Of a DNA stretch of 64,000 nucleotides, positions 1 to 11,714 are shown piece by piece; position 1 is the first letter of the stretch; each line of letters starts with the position of its first letter. The position numbers and the translations under genes were made by a program. Source of the DNA: Mycobacterium sp. 155 (lineage in GTDB: Bacteria > Actinomycetota > Actinomycetes > Mycobacteriales > Mycobacteriaceae); the NCBI RefSeq assembly GCF_000373905.1, contig NZ_KB892705.1:3608478-3672477 (forward strand). The letters run 5' to 3'. Under the pieces are notes generated by a model. That model saw nothing but the letters and a program-made list of their open reading frames with translations. It made no database searches and was not told where the DNA came from.

Positions 1-1211
1 AGCACTGTTTCCGCCTGGGCACCTCGGCCGAGCAGCAGCAACGACATCGCACGCATCGGCGCGGCCTCGTAGGCGCCACACTCGTCGGCCGCGGCGGCGA
101 ACCGGTCCGCGGAATGCGGATCCAGCAGCGTCATCGCAGCCCGGGCGGCGTCCAGGTAAAGCTGCGGATCGGGCTTGAGGTCCGAGCTGAGCATCAGCAG
201 TGCGCGCCGCACCGTGGCGTGCAGATCCCCGTCGGGTTGCGACGAAAGACGTTCGACGAGCCGACCCCGCAGCCCGGACAGGTACATCTCACCGGCGGTG
301 GAACGACGCAGTTCGCCGTAGAGCGGGTGGGCCAGCCGGGCCTGTAACCGCGACCCGTTGCGTTCGACGGTGACCACCCGCAGCGTCTCGGCAGCCTCCA
401 GATCCCCGCGACCGACGAGATCGCACAGCACGTCGACGTCGAGAGGCTCGCATTGCGACAACAGGTCGACGACCATGGCCGGGCCGGACGGCAACCGGTC
501 CAGGTGGCTGCCAACCATGTCGGTGATGCTCTGCGAGACGGCCAGGTCGCCGTCCCACATCCACACCCCGGCCACCCGGCGCAGACGTTTGCCGTCGATC
601 TGGTCTTTGAGCACCTGCTGCAGATACAGCGCGTTGCCGCCGGTGAGCTTCCAGAACCGTCGCGCGCTGCGGCTGTCGACGGGCCCGTCGAGCGTCGACT
701 CGATGAACGCGCGCGTGGCCTCGACCGAGAGTGGCTCCAAGTCCAGCCGGGCCAGCAGGCCGTCCTTCCACAGGGCGATGACGGCATCGGGAGCGGTACC
801 GCCGGTCCGGGCGGTGACCACCAATCGCACCCCGCGAGTCTGGGCCAGCTGATGCAGCACGTGGGCGGACAGCTCGTCGAGCAGGTGGGCGTCATCGACA
901 CCGATGATGCTGCGCCGTTGGTGTTGTTGGGCGACAAAGGAATCGATCAGCCTACGAACGCTGGGCAGCGGGTCGCACATGTCCTGGCTGATGGCCCCCG
1001 TGAAGGCACCCAGAGGCAGCGAGCGGGCGGATTCGGTGCCGACGAACCAGCTGGTCCGGTCGCCGGTGGTGGCGGCCTGGCTGAGCACCTGGCGGGCCAG
1101 GGCGGTCTTGCCCACACCTGCGGGGCCGACGATCATCACCCCGCAATGCTTGCTGCCGTGCAGCACTCGACGGATGGCGCCGAGCTCATCGCTGCGTCCC
1201 GTCAGCCTCAT
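1..1211 (-). CDS. AAA-ATPase transcriptional regulator of the LuxR/MalT type, N-terminal part (cut by window edge)
   Basis: The reading frame starts at the ATG ending at 1211 and runs open to base 1, so only about 403 N-terminal residues are present. Residues 29-36 are a Walker A motif (GPAGVGKT). A Walker B-like segment (SIIGVDDAHLLDE) lies near residue 100, followed by sensor-like text (RLVVTARTGG). This is the NTPase module of large STAND-type regulators, which in mycobacteria usually end in a C-terminal LuxR helix-turn-helix. That domain would lie outside the window, so the LuxR assignment is inferred. The ligand is unknown. The gene is tandem with, and downstream of, the TetR gene on the same strand, with 137 bp between them that show nothing distinctive. 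A DNA-binding output is likely but not visible. Confidence 0.8.
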   Translation of the reverse strand, partial: MRLTGRSDELGAIRRVLHGSKHCGVMIVGPAGVGKTALARQVLSQAATTGDRTSWFVGTESARSLPLGAFTGAISQDMCDPLPSVRRLIDSFVAQQHQRRSIIGVDDAHLLDELSAHVLHQLAQTRGVRLVVTARTGGTAPDAVIALWKDGLLARLDLEPLSVEATRAFIESTLDGPVDSRSARRFWKLTGGNALYLQQVLKDQIDGKRLRRVAGVWMWDGDLAVSQSITDMVGSHLDRLPSGPAMVVDLLSQCEPLDVDVLCDLVGRGDLEAAETLRVVTVERNGSRLQARLAHPLYGELRRSTAGEMYLSGLRGRLVERLSSQPDGDLHATVRRALLMLSSDLKPDPQLYLDAARAAMTLLDPHSADRFAAAADECGAYEAAPMRAMSLLLLGRGAQAETV

Positions 1212-1348
1212 ACCGCCCCTCGCAAACCGGGTTTCCCGAGGTCAGGATAGGGCGCAAAACGCTCACAGGGACCGTTATCGACCCACCACTCGATACCGCC
1301 GAGCATCTGCGGCGATGACGCCTGGCGTCGCCAACGGCTCGCCGCCGG

Positions 1349-1948
1349 TCACCGGGATGGAGCGAGCTCCCGGCGATCGTCGCCTCCGTGTTGCGTGGCC
1401 AGCAACCGCTGCGTGCAATCCAGGAGCACCTGCTGCAGGTCGGCGTCACCGACGTCGCTGAGCTTGGGATCGGTTGCACTGCCGTAGATCCCGGATGCCA
1501 GCAGGGAGACGACGATCCGGGTGGTGATGTCGGGGTCATCGCCGAGCAGCATCACGGTGAGCTGCTCGATGATCTCGCCCAGGTCGGCCCGGCTGTTGAC
1601 CAAATTATCGATGGCCGGGTCACCGTGGAACACGGCGGTCACCCTGCGGTGGCGTACTGCGAGTTCGACCATGCCGTTGATCGCGACCTCACGTCGCGCA
1701 TCGGGTGTCGACATTGTCTCGGCGAGCCTGACCAGCCGGAACAAGTCGTCGAACACCGGCTGCACAACGGCCAGGACGATCTCGTCCTTGGAGTGGAATT
1801 GGTAGTAGACGGCTGCCTTGCTGACGCCGAGTTGGTCCGCGATCATCTGCAGGGACGTGCCGTTGACTCCGTGTTCTGCGAACAAAGCGAGCGCAGCTTC
1901 CAGCACCCGTTCACGCGCGAACCCGCGCGGTGCCACGGCTTTCGCCAC
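1349..1948 (-). CDS. TetR family transcriptional regulator, divergent from mmpS-mmpL
   Basis: A 199-residue protein with a GTG start. The N-terminal helix-turn-helix is clear (VLEAALALFAEHGVNGTSL, then QLGVSKAAVYYQFHSKDEI, about residues 14-55). The rest is a variable ligand-binding helical domain, of normal family length. The gene is divergent from the mmpS-mmpL operon across about 150 bp. TetR regulators in this position typically repress the adjacent exporter, so it probably controls it; this is inference from position. A near-palindrome at 2050-2065 between the presumed mmpS promoter and its start codon is the best operator candidate. The inducing ligand cannot be deduced. Confidence 0.9.
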   Translation of the reverse strand: MAKAVAPRGFARERVLEAALALFAEHGVNGTSLQMIADQLGVSKAAVYYQFHSKDEIVLAVVQPVFDDLFRLVRLAETMSTPDARREVAINGMVELAVRHRRVTAVFHGDPAIDNLVNSRADLGEIIEQLTVMLLGDDPDITTRIVVSLLASGIYGSATDPKLSDVGDADLQQVLLDCTQRLLATQHGGDDRRELAPSR

Positions 1949-2017
1949 ACTCGTCCCTTCGTCGTCAGGAGCCTACCCAAGGGCGTCTCGCGTCACACCA
2001 CCAATAACCCAACCGAC

Positions 2018-2044
2018 TTGATTGAAGTTAGCCGACTGTATAGG
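2018..2044 (+). promoter_or_regulatory. Candidate mmpS-mmpL promoter
   Basis: TTGATT (2018-2023) and TATAGG (2039-2044) are separated by 15 bp, a little short for a sigma-A spacer, and lie about 57 bp before the mmpS start. The -10 box is the stronger half. The call rests on pattern and position only. Confidence 0.4.
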
Positions 2045-2049
2045 TTTCA

Positions 2050-2065
2050 CTTGTCGTACGGCAAG
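2050..2065. promoter_or_regulatory. Candidate TetR operator
   Basis: CTTGTCGTACGGCAAG is a palindrome apart from one mismatched pair. It lies immediately downstream of the TATAGG box and upstream of mmpS, in the tetR-mmpS divergent region. A repressor bound here would block transcription of the exporter. Binding is inferred. Confidence 0.45.
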
Positions 2066-2100
2066 GACAGCTGGCCTCGCACCCGAAAGGCTGAGCGAAC

Positions 2101-2529
2101 ATGAAGCTCTTGAGACGGTTCTGGATTCCGGTGCTCATCGTGGTGGTGGTGGCGATCGGGACGTTCACCGTGATGCGGGTCCGTACCTTCTTCGGAGCCG
2201 GTGACGGCTCAGGGATCGCCAGCGCGAAAGTCGACGACACCAAGCCGTTCGACCCCAAGGTCGTGGTCTACGAGATCACCGGGGAACCCGGCGCCACCGC
2301 CGACGTCAACTACCTCGACCTCGACGCCCAACCACAACGCATCGACGGGGTGTCCCTGCCCTGGACACTGCGCCTGCAGAGCACCGCACCATCGGTGTTT
2401 CCCAACATCGTGGCCCAAGGCAACGGTGACATGATCAGCTGCCGGATCACCGTCGACGACGAACTCAAAGATCAACGCACCTCCACCGGCGTCAACGCCC
2501 AAACTTTCTGCTTGGTGAAATCTGCATGA
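2101..2529 (+). CDS. MmpS family membrane accessory protein
   Basis: A 142-residue protein of usual MmpS length. It has one N-terminal transmembrane helix (about residues 6-28, [17 protein letters not shown]) followed by a beta-rich extracytoplasmic domain containing [10 protein letters not shown] and a C-terminal FCLVKSA with the conserved cysteine. MmpS proteins partner MmpL transporters in exporting lipids, siderophores or drugs across the inner membrane. The stop codon overlaps the mmpL start (ATGA at 2526-2529), so the two are translationally coupled. A purine-rich GAAAGG at about 2085-2090 is the likely ribosome binding site. The MmpS subtype cannot be fixed by eye, but the partner resembles the MmpL4/5 group. 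Confidence 0.92.
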   Translation: MKLLRRFWIPVLIVVVVAIGTFTVMRVRTFFGAGDGSGIASAKVDDTKPFDPKVVVYEITGEPGATADVNYLDLDAQPQRIDGVSLPWTLRLQSTAPSVFPNIVAQGNGDMISCRITVDDELKDQRTSTGVNAQTFCLVKSA

Positions 2530-5423
2530 GCACCCCCACCCACGACACTCCGACAGAGACCGTGCCGGCAGGGTCGCCATCCGACCGCAGCGGTATCGCC
2601 AAGTGGATCCGGCGCCTGGCACTGCCGATCATCCTCGGCTGGATCGCCGTCATCGTGGTACTCAACGTGATCGTCCCCCAGCTCGAAGAGGTGGGGAAAA
2701 TGCGCTCGGTGTCGATGACCCCCGACGACGCCCCATCGATGATCGCGATGAAACGCGTCGGCCAGGTCTTCGACGAATTCAAGTCGAACAGCTCGGTCAT
2801 GATCGTGCTGGAAAGCGACCATGCCCTCGACCAGGCCGCGCACGACTATTACGACCAGATCGTGGCCAAGCTGCGCGCGGACACCAAGCACATCGAACAC
2901 GTCCAGGACTTCTGGGGCGACCCGCTGACCGCGTCGGGCGCGCAGAGCTCCGACGGCAAAGCCTCCTACGTGCAGGTCTACACCGCCGGCAACCAGGGCG
3001 AAGCACTGGCCAACGAATCGGTCCAAGCCGCCGAAAACATCGTCAAAAGCGTGCAAGCACCACCGGGCGTGCACGCGTATGTGACCGGCCCCGCGGCGAT
3101 GTCGGCTGATCAGGAGCTCGCCGGTAACCGCAGCATGCAGATGATCGAAGCGATCACCTTCACGGTCATCATCACCATGCTGCTCCTGGTATACCGCTCG
3201 ATCGTCACCGTGATCTTGACCTTGTTGATGGTCGTGATGTCACTGTCGGCCGCGCGCGGGATGATCGCGTTCCTGGGCTACTACAACATCATCGGGCTTT
3301 CGACATTCGCCACCAACCTGCTGGTGACCCTGGCGATCGCGGCGTCGACGGACTATGCGATCTTCCTCATCGGCCGATATCAAGAGGCCCGCAGCGTCGG
3401 CGAAGACCGAGAATCGGCCTACTACACCATGTTCCATGGCACCGCGCATGTGGTGCTGGGTTCGGGCCTGACCATCGCGGGTGCCACCTTCTGCCTGCAC
3501 TTCACCCGATTGCCCTATTTCCAGACGCTGGGTATCCCGCTGGCCATCGGCATGGTCACGGTGGTCGTCGTCGCGCTCACGATGGGCCCGGCGATCATCA
3601 CGGTGGCCACCAAATTCGGCAAAACCTTGGAACCCAAGCGCGCCATGCGCATCCGCGGCTGGCGCAAGATCGGCGCCGCGGTGGTGCGCTGGCCCGGGCC
3701 GATCCTGATCGCCACCATCGCACTCTCCCTCATCGGACTGCTGACCCTGCCGGGGTACCGCACGAACTACAACGACCGCAAATACATGCCCACAGATCTG
3801 CCGGCCAACACCGGGTATACGGTCGCCGACCGGCACTTCTCCCAGGCCCGGATGAACCCCGAGCTGCTGCTCATCGAGAGCGACCACGATCTGCGCAACC
3901 CGGCGGACTTCCTGGTGATCGAGCGGATCGCCAAACGTGTGGTGCAGGTGCCGGGCATATCGCGGGTTCAGGCGATCACCCGGCCACAGGGCTCGCCGAT
4001 CGAGCACACCTCGATCCCGTTCAGCATCAGCATGCAGGGCACCACGCAGACCATGAACCAGAAGTACATGCAGGACCGCATGAAGGACATGGGTGTCCAG
4101 GCCGAGCAGATGCAGACCATGATCGACACGATGACTCGGATGATCGCTCTGATGACCGATATGTCGAAGACCATGAACAGCATGGTCGGCAAGATGCACG
4201 GCATGGTCGCCGACATCGAGGAATTGCGGGATCACATCGCGGATTTCGACGATTTCTTCCGGCCCATCCGCAACTACCTGTACTGGGAACCGCACTGCTA
4301 CGACATCCCGATGTGTCAGGCCATGCGGTCGGTATTCGATGCGCTCGATGGCATCGACACCATGACCGACGACTTCAAGGACATCGTCCCCGACATGGAT
4401 CACCTCAACGCGATGCTGCCGCAGATGCTCGCGTTGATGCCGCCCATGATCGCGACGATGACGTCGATGAAGACCATGATGGAGACCATGCAGGCCACCC
4501 AGGGTGGTTTGCAGGATCAGATGGCCGCCATGCAGGACAATTCCACCGCCATGGGTCAGGCGTTCGACAAAGCCAAGAACGACGATTCGTTCTATCTGCC
4601 CCCGGAAGCCTTCGACAACCCCGACTTCAAACGCGGCATGAAAATGTTCCTGTCCCCGGACGGGCATGCGGTGCGGTTCATCATCAGCCACGAAGGCGAT
4701 CCGATGAGTCCCGAAGGCATCTCGCACGTCCAGCCGATCAAGCAGGCCGCCAAGGAAGCCATTAAAGGCACGCCGCTGGAGGGCTCGAAGATCTACCTCG
4801 GCGGCACCGCGGCCATGTTCAGCGACATGCAGGAGGGCGCCAACTACGACCTGCTGATCGCCGGCATCGCCTCACTGTGCCTGATCTTCATCATCATGCT
4901 CATCATCACCCGCAGCGTCGTCGCCGCCGCCGTCATCGTCGGCACCGTCGTCATCTCACTGGGCGCATCCTTCGGCCTCTCAGTACTCATCTGGCAACAC
5001 CTCATCGGCCTGGAACTGCACTGGATGGTCCTGGCCATGTCCGTGATCATCCTGCTGGCCGTCGGCGCCGACTACAACCTGCTCCTGGTCTCCCGATTCA
5101 AAGAAGAAATCCACGCCGGCCTCAACACCGGCATCATCCGCGCCATGGGCGGCACCGGCTCAGTAGTCACCTCCGCCGGCCTCGTCTTCGCCTTCACCAT
5201 GATGTCCATGGCCGTCAGCGAACTCGCCGTCATCGGCCAAGTCGGCACCACCATCGGCCTCGGCCTGCTCTTCGACACCCTCGTCATCCGATCCTTCATG
5301 ACCCCATCCATCGCCGCCCTACTCGGAAAATGGTTCTGGTGGCCACAATTGGTACGTCAGCGACCGGTTCCGGCGCCATGGCCCAAGCCCGCGGAGAAGG
5401 AACCAGCGAACGCCCCCGCCTAG
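2526..5423 (+). CDS. MmpL family RND exporter (MmpL4/5-like)
   Basis: A 965-residue RND transporter. TM1 is at about 30-50. A first periplasmic domain is followed by a helix bundle (about 205-365) containing the Asp-Tyr pair in [15 protein letters not shown]7 is near 390-410, then a second periplasmic domain, then a C-terminal bundle (about 772-935) with the second Asp-Tyr pair in [13 protein letters not shown]. Such pairs form the proton relay of MmpL3. Residues about 500-680 form a long, strikingly methionine-rich helical segment with two nearby cysteines (HCYDIPMC), matching the coiled-coil extension described for MmpL4/MmpL5. Those proteins export siderophores and drugs with MmpS, so a similar role is plausible. 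Substrate is unknown. Confidence 0.93.
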   Translation: MSTPTHDTPTETVPAGSPSDRSGIAKWIRRLALPIILGWIAVIVVLNVIVPQLEEVGKMRSVSMTPDDAPSMIAMKRVGQVFDEFKSNSSVMIVLESDHALDQAAHDYYDQIVAKLRADTKHIEHVQDFWGDPLTASGAQSSDGKASYVQVYTAGNQGEALANESVQAAENIVKSVQAPPGVHAYVTGPAAMSADQELAGNRSMQMIEAITFTVIITMLLLVYRSIVTVILTLLMVVMSLSAARGMIAFLGYYNIIGLSTFATNLLVTLAIAASTDYAIFLIGRYQEARSVGEDRESAYYTMFHGTAHVVLGSGLTIAGATFCLHFTRLPYFQTLGIPLAIGMVTVVVVALTMGPAIITVATKFGKTLEPKRAMRIRGWRKIGAAVVRWPGPILIATIALSLIGLLTLPGYRTNYNDRKYMPTDLPANTGYTVADRHFSQARMNPELLLIESDHDLRNPADFLVIERIAKRVVQVPGISRVQAITRPQGSPIEHTSIPFSISMQGTTQTMNQKYMQDRMKDMGVQAEQMQTMIDTMTRMIALMTDMSKTMNSMVGKMHGMVADIEELRDHIADFDDFFRPIRNYLYWEPHCYDIPMCQAMRSVFDALDGIDTMTDDFKDIVPDMDHLNAMLPQMLALMPPMIATMTSMKTMMETMQATQGGLQDQMAAMQDNSTAMGQAFDKAKNDDSFYLPPEAFDNPDFKRGMKMFLSPDGHAVRFIISHEGDPMSPEGISHVQPIKQAAKEAIKGTPLEGSKIYLGGTAAMFSDMQEGANYDLLIAGIASLCLIFIIMLIITRSVVAAAVIVGTVVISLGASFGLSVLIWQHLIGLELHWMVLAMSVIILLAVGADYNLLLVSRFKEEIHAGLNTGIIRAMGGTGSVVTSAGLVFAFTMMSMAVSELAVIGQVGTTIGLGLLFDTLVIRSFMTPSIAALLGKWFWWPQLVRQRPVPAPWPKPAEKEPANAPA

Positions 5424-5428
5424 GCTCC

Positions 5429-5489
5429 GCGAGCGTGCGCGTCTGCTGCCCGGCACACCGCGAATCAGCAGCAGTTCACGCACGCTCGC
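5429..5489. terminator. Long inverted repeat between convergent mmpL and O-methyltransferase genes
   Basis: GCGAGCGTGCG (5429-5439) pairs perfectly with CGCACGCTCGC (5479-5489), and inside it CTGCTG (5443-5448) pairs with CAGCAG (5466-5471). It lies between two convergent genes and may act as a bidirectional terminator, although no T-run follows. It could equally be a dispersed repeat. A direct repeat of AGCGCTCAACTGA follows near 5498-5525. Confidence 0.5.
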
Positions 5490-5519
5490 GCCGGTCCAGC
5501 GCTCAACTGACACGAGCGC

Positions 5520-6197
5520 TCAACTGATGACGGCGACGGCGAACCCGTCCCACCCCTTGGCGCCGACGGTCTGAATCGCCGCCGTGTCCAACCGGGGATG
5601 ATTGCCCATCATCTCCAGCATGTCGCGTACCGCGCGGGCCTGATGGTCGTCGGCGGCCGGGGCCAGCACGCGGCCGAACCGAGTTACGTTGTCCACCACG
5701 ATGATCGACCCGGGATGGCCCAGCTTGACGGCCCATTCGACGTAGGCGACGTTGTTCTCCTTGTCGGCGTCGATGAAGATGAAGTCGAAGGTCTGCGTGG
5801 AGCCCCAGCCCCGCTCGGCCAACCGAGGCAGAGTGTCCAACGCGGCCCCGACGACCACGTCGACCCGCTCGGCTACCCCGGCGCGCTGCAGGTTGGTCCG
5901 GGCCACTTCGGCATGCCGGGGGTCATATTCGAGGGTGACGACGCTGCCCTCCTCGCCGACAGCACGGGCCAGGTTGATGGTGCTGTAGCCCGCCAGCGTG
6001 CCGATCTCCAGTACCCGGCGCGCCCCTGACACTCTGGCCAACAGCGACAACAACTTTCCGTGCTGAGCAGACACCTCGATCGCGGGCATGCCGGCGGTCG
6101 TCGCAGATTCTCTCGCGGCGATCAGCGCGTCGTCCTCAGTGTGCAGCAGCTGGGTGAACATGGCGTCGACGTCTGCGGGCTCGGTCATGTTCGCCAC
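5520..6197 (-). CDS. Class I SAM-dependent O-methyltransferase (caffeoyl-CoA OMT-like, Rv0187-like)
   Basis: A 225-residue protein of the Methyltransf_3 family. The SAM-binding motif is VLEIGTLAGYSTINLA. A second acidic motif occurs in VVTLEYDPRHAEVAR. The metal/active-site segment is FDFIFIDADKENN, and a later VVDNVTRFGRV segment is typical of the family. These enzymes transfer a methyl group to catechol-like hydroxyls using a divalent cation; the mycobacterial substrate is not evident. From memory of gene order it corresponds to Rv0187, which lies near the Rv0183-Rv0185 orthologs as here. It is convergent with mmpL, and the metalloprotein gene on the same strand ends 6 bp upstream of its start, so they may be co-transcribed. 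Confidence 0.88.
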   Translation of the reverse strand: MANMTEPADVDAMFTQLLHTEDDALIAARESATTAGMPAIEVSAQHGKLLSLLARVSGARRVLEIGTLAGYSTINLARAVGEEGSVVTLEYDPRHAEVARTNLQRAGVAERVDVVVGAALDTLPRLAERGWGSTQTFDFIFIDADKENNVAYVEWAVKLGHPGSIIVVDNVTRFGRVLAPAADDHQARAVRDMLEMMGNHPRLDTAAIQTVGAKGWDGFAVAVIS

Positions 6198-6203
6198 GCT
6201 AGA

Positions 6204-6677
6204 TCAACGCACGCCTTCTTTGGCATAGACCATCCGCAGGACCAGGCCGACCTCCGGTCCCATGATGGTCTCGCACAGTTCGCAGTAGGTGGCGACGAAG
6301 GCCGGCCCGTGCGGCGGCGGTACGGGGCTCAGGTGGTGGGCCAACTCGTGCAACACCACGAGTTCACGCAGCGCCCACGTCGAATTCCGTTCAGGTACCG
6401 CGATGACGGCCGCACCGTCGACGAGCTCGTAATGTGCGGCCGCGGCGCCGCGGCGGGGTCGAACGCTCACCGGCGGGGCACCGATACGGACGAGCACGTC
6501 GTCGACATAGCGCTGCACTGACTCGACCGAGCCGAACTTTGCCTCCGGCGGCAGCGTCAGCGAGGTACCGAAGAAGTCGATGGCGCGTGAACTATGTTGT
6601 GCGGCACGGTCGAACATGGTGCGCACGAACTGTTCCGCGGCATACACCTTGGCCCGCTGGGTGTCCCTGGCCGTCAC
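6204..6677 (-). CDS. TIGR04338-type putative metallohydrolase (Rv0185-like)
   Basis: A 157-residue protein. The GTG start at 6677 overlaps the stop of the DUF2786 gene (GTGA), which decides the start. A zinc-metallopeptidase-like HELAHH motif lies at residues 110-115 (VVLHELAHHLSP), and further residues around GPAFVATYCELCETIMG could complete a metal site. No signal peptide is seen, so it is probably cytoplasmic. Its constant pairing with the DUF2786 protein suggests they work together, and the pair matches Rv0184-Rv0185 order. The reaction is unknown; hydrolase is a motif-based label. Confidence 0.8.
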   Translation of the reverse strand: MTARDTQRAKVYAAEQFVRTMFDRAAQHSSRAIDFFGTSLTLPPEAKFGSVESVQRYVDDVLVRIGAPPVSVRPRRGAAAAHYELVDGAAVIAVPERNSTWALRELVVLHELAHHLSPVPPPHGPAFVATYCELCETIMGPEVGLVLRMVYAKEGVR

Positions 6678-7417
6678 TGCTCCAATGCGCCGCGTGCGCC
6701 CGACAACTCTGGATTCGGCCCCAGTCGGGCGCGCTGTCCGGCCCGGTCGCCGGCCCGGCGCGCTGCCGAAGAATAGCCCGCCGACGCGCTGGTCGCCCGC
6801 CACGTTCCGCGCGCCTGCGAGGCTTGCCGGTAGAAGCTCTTCAATTCGATGTCCTTGTCTCGCAAGGCGAGAGCCGTACCGGGCCGGTCGTTGCGGTCGG
6901 CCTCCTGCTTGGCCTCCTCTCGGGCGTGCGTCAGCCGCTGCCCGATGCGGGAACCGAAGGCCAGCTGGAAGTTCAGCCGGGCGGTGATGGTGGGGGTGGG
7001 CCGGTGCGCTCCGGAGGCGATGTAGGACTCCGACGCCTTGACCATCTGCAGCACCAGGCTGGTGTAGAGCGCATGGGTGGCGTCGATGTCCTCGGCGAAT
7101 CCGTAGGCGTAGACGAACGTCGAGTTGGACGCGACATCGCATTTCACGTCGTTGGCCAGCCCGATCATCACGAACAGCTGCACATAGGTGCGCAGACCCT
7201 TGGCGCCGGCCTGCCCGATGGTCACCGTGCGCTGCACCGGCTGCTGGGCCTTGGTGCGCTGGGTTGAATGCGACCGGGCCAACGCCAAGTCGATCGCGGT
7301 GGCCGTGGCCAGCCGCTGCGCCGCGGCCATGAACGCCTCGGCCTCATGCTGGTTGTCGGTGCCCTCCGCCTGACGCAACAGCGCGGCGATGCGCCCCAGC
7401 ATCTTGTCGTCACTCAT
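6674..7417 (-). CDS. DUF2786 domain protein (Rv0184-like)
   Basis: A 247-residue protein starting MSDDKMLGRIAALLRQAEGT. The opening helical segment with the heptad-like text NQHEAEAFMAAAQRLATATAIDLA matches DUF2786, a domain of unknown function often found next to SprT/HExxH-like metalloproteins. The C-terminal third is basic and low in complexity (SAARRAGDRAGQRARLG), suggesting nucleic-acid contact or disorder. The stop overlaps the downstream HELAHH gene, so the two are translationally coupled. No catalytic residues are evident. Confidence 0.8.
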   Translation of the reverse strand: MSDDKMLGRIAALLRQAEGTDNQHEAEAFMAAAQRLATATAIDLALARSHSTQRTKAQQPVQRTVTIGQAGAKGLRTYVQLFVMIGLANDVKCDVASNSTFVYAYGFAEDIDATHALYTSLVLQMVKASESYIASGAHRPTPTITARLNFQLAFGSRIGQRLTHAREEAKQEADRNDRPGTALALRDKDIELKSFYRQASQARGTWRATSASAGYSSAARRAGDRAGQRARLGPNPELSGARGALEQ

Positions 7418-7480
7418 CGCGCGATCCGCTTCGCTACTCGCTTGCCGCTCACGGCACGATCCTAGAAAACACCTCTGACA

Positions 7481-9309
<1,829 letters not shown>

Positions 9310-9316
9310 TCAGCGG

Positions 9317-9643
9317 TTAATGCAGCACCGCCATGCCGAGGACGAACACACCGACCATCGCCGCGGCGGCAACGAACGGCCACACGATGACGATCTTTTC
9401 GCGGGTCAGGCCATAGAACATCACCGCTCCGGTCGCCACGAGCACGACGACCAGCCCGACACCGACCGTGAGGATCGCGGCATTTTCGTGATAGCCGGCG
9501 TCGCAGGCAGCGTCGTGGCAGCCGTCGGTGGCCATTCCGAAGCCGAGCGCACCCATCATGAACTCGATGAAGGCCGCCGGAATCAGCAGGATATACAGCA
9601 CGAATGCCACGATGTTCCAGCGTTCGACCCCCCGGCGCGCCAT
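9317..9643 (-). CDS. Small membrane protein of unknown function
   Basis: A 108-residue protein starting MARRGVERWNIVAFVLYILL. Three hydrophobic helices are visible (about residues 9-33, 48-73 and 80-106). The first loop carries two cysteines in DGCHDAACDAG, on the likely external side. No family was recognised. It starts only 13 bp from the sigG DNA-damage promoter and is divergent from it, so regulation may be shared, which is inference. Longer N-terminal extensions would run through the sigG promoter and are rejected. Confidence 0.65.
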   Translation of the reverse strand: MARRGVERWNIVAFVLYILLIPAAFIEFMMGALGFGMATDGCHDAACDAGYHENAAILTVGVGLVVVLVATGAVMFYGLTREKIVIVWPFVAAAAMVGVFVLGMAVLH

Positions 9644-9656
9644 TTTTCGATCGTAG

Positions 9657-9679
9657 TTGTCGGTGGGCGTGCGTAGGCT
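9657..9679 (+). promoter_or_regulatory. PafBC-type (RecA-NDp) DNA-damage promoter of sigG
   Basis: TTGTCGGTG (9657-9665), exactly 8 bp, then TAGGCT (9674-9679). This fits the mycobacterial RecA-independent damage promoter consensus TTGTCRGTG-N8-TANNNT at every defined position. The sigG GTG start follows 7 bp later (9687), giving a leaderless transcript. Confidence 0.88.
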
Positions 9680-9686
9680 CGACGAC

Positions 9687-10688
<1,002 letters not shown>

Positions 10689-10705
10689 CCCCTTTAGCCG
10701 CCGAG

Positions 10706-10754
10706 TGGCCAGTTACGCCACGCGATCACCCAAAACCCGTGCAATAACTGGCCA
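10706..10754. repeat. Palindromic element copy 1 at the 3' end of the DUF559 gene
   Basis: TGGCCAGTTA (10706-10715) and TAACTGGCCA (10745-10754) are perfect 10-bp inverted arms with a 29-nt loop. The stop codon of the DUF559 gene lies inside the left arm. The 20-base stretch GCGTGGCGTAACTGGCCACT (minus strand) recurs in copy 2. Confidence 0.8.
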
Positions 10755-11609
10755 TTCGGCGCCGGCAGCCCGCAACGCGGCACAGACGCGGGCGACGAGA
10801 ACCCATGGTCTGCGGTGCAGCAGGTCAGCCCCGACTCGGACGATCGACCAGCCCAGCGCGGCCAATTCTGCATAGCGGTCGATATCGTTGGCACGGACCC
10901 GCGGATCTGTCCAATGCTGTGCGCCCTCATACTCGACACCTACCTTGAACTCCTTGTAGCCCATGTCAATTCGTGCATGACTTCTGCCGCCGAAGTCTCC
11001 CGGCACCACGATCTGCGTGTCCGGCTTGGGCAGTCCAGTATTGACGAGAACCAGCCGGGTGCGGGTTTCCTGTGGGGATTCGGCGCCGCCGTCCATCAGG
11101 GCCAGCACGTCACGCAGTTGGACCAGCCCACGGACGCCGGGATGGCGCTGCACCAGAGGGCTGACGTCAGCGGCCGTCACAAACGTCGCCTGTGCGAGCG
11201 CATCCAACCGCATGACCGCCTCGTCCACGCCGCGGCGCCGGCCCAGGTCGAACGCCGTACGCGCCGGCGTCGTCACCGGGATCCCGGCGAACAGTCGAGT
11301 CTCGTCGTCCAGCAGTTCGTCGCGGTGGACCAGAATCCCGGCGACGGGCTTGCCATTGCGGCGATACAGCTCGGCAGGCTCGGCCGGGTCGATCCAACGC
11401 GTGCCGTACACCGCGGCCGCCGACAAGCCCGCCAATGTCGCCTGTCGTCCGGAGAACAGCCAGGCCGCCTCGGCTCGATACGCAGCTGTCAACTCCATAC
11501 CCTTGGCCAAATAGACGTTGCGGTAGATCGCGTCATACCGGCTCGCCAGGGCTCGTCGGGTCATCGCCCGCGCGGCAAGCGCCTCGGACCCGAGAATCGG
11601 TCTCACCAT
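10713..11609 (-). CDS. DUF559-type (Vsr-like nuclease fold) protein with AbiEi-like N-terminus
   Basis: A 298-residue protein beginning MVRPILGSEALAARAMTRRALAS. The N-terminal 100 residues (RYDAIYRNVYLAKG.., GLSAAAVYGTRWI) resemble the winged-helix/AbiEi-like part of actinobacterial DUF559 proteins. The C-terminal domain (about 200-290) has PD-(D/E)xK-like features: an acidic helix AESPQETRTRL, RIDMGYKEFKVGVEYEGAQHW and a basic end YAELAALGWSIVRVGADLL, as in very-short-patch-repair nucleases. DNA cleavage is inferred. The start gives a normal family N-terminus; upstream extension would read through palindrome copy 2. Identical-architecture palindromes lie at its stop codon and about 105 bp before its start, which is unusual and suggests a mobile or self-regulated unit. 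Confidence 0.78.
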   Translation of the reverse strand: MVRPILGSEALAARAMTRRALASRYDAIYRNVYLAKGMELTAAYRAEAAWLFSGRQATLAGLSAAAVYGTRWIDPAEPAELYRRNGKPVAGILVHRDELLDDETRLFAGIPVTTPARTAFDLGRRRGVDEAVMRLDALAQATFVTAADVSPLVQRHPGVRGLVQLRDVLALMDGGAESPQETRTRLVLVNTGLPKPDTQIVVPGDFGGRSHARIDMGYKEFKVGVEYEGAQHWTDPRVRANDIDRYAELAALGWSIVRVGADLLHRRPWVLVARVCAALRAAGAEWPVIARVLGDRVA

Positions 11610-11714
11610 GTGCCCACGGTGTCGGCGAGAGCCGACGAGATGGCCGACCGAGCCGCCCGTGGTGCCCGGACCTGTGGATGAACCTCGGTCTGGGGACAAC
11701 CCGACCGCCTCCAG

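Noticed and set aside
3240..4727. 495-codon minus-strand frame inside mmpL
   Set aside because: His/Asp/Arg-rich translation produced by the antisense of the Met-rich mmpL segment; no domain, start signal or homology.
9657..9686. TTG at 9657 as the sigG start
   Set aside because: The codon is the first base triplet of the TTGTCGGTG promoter element, so it would not be transcribed.
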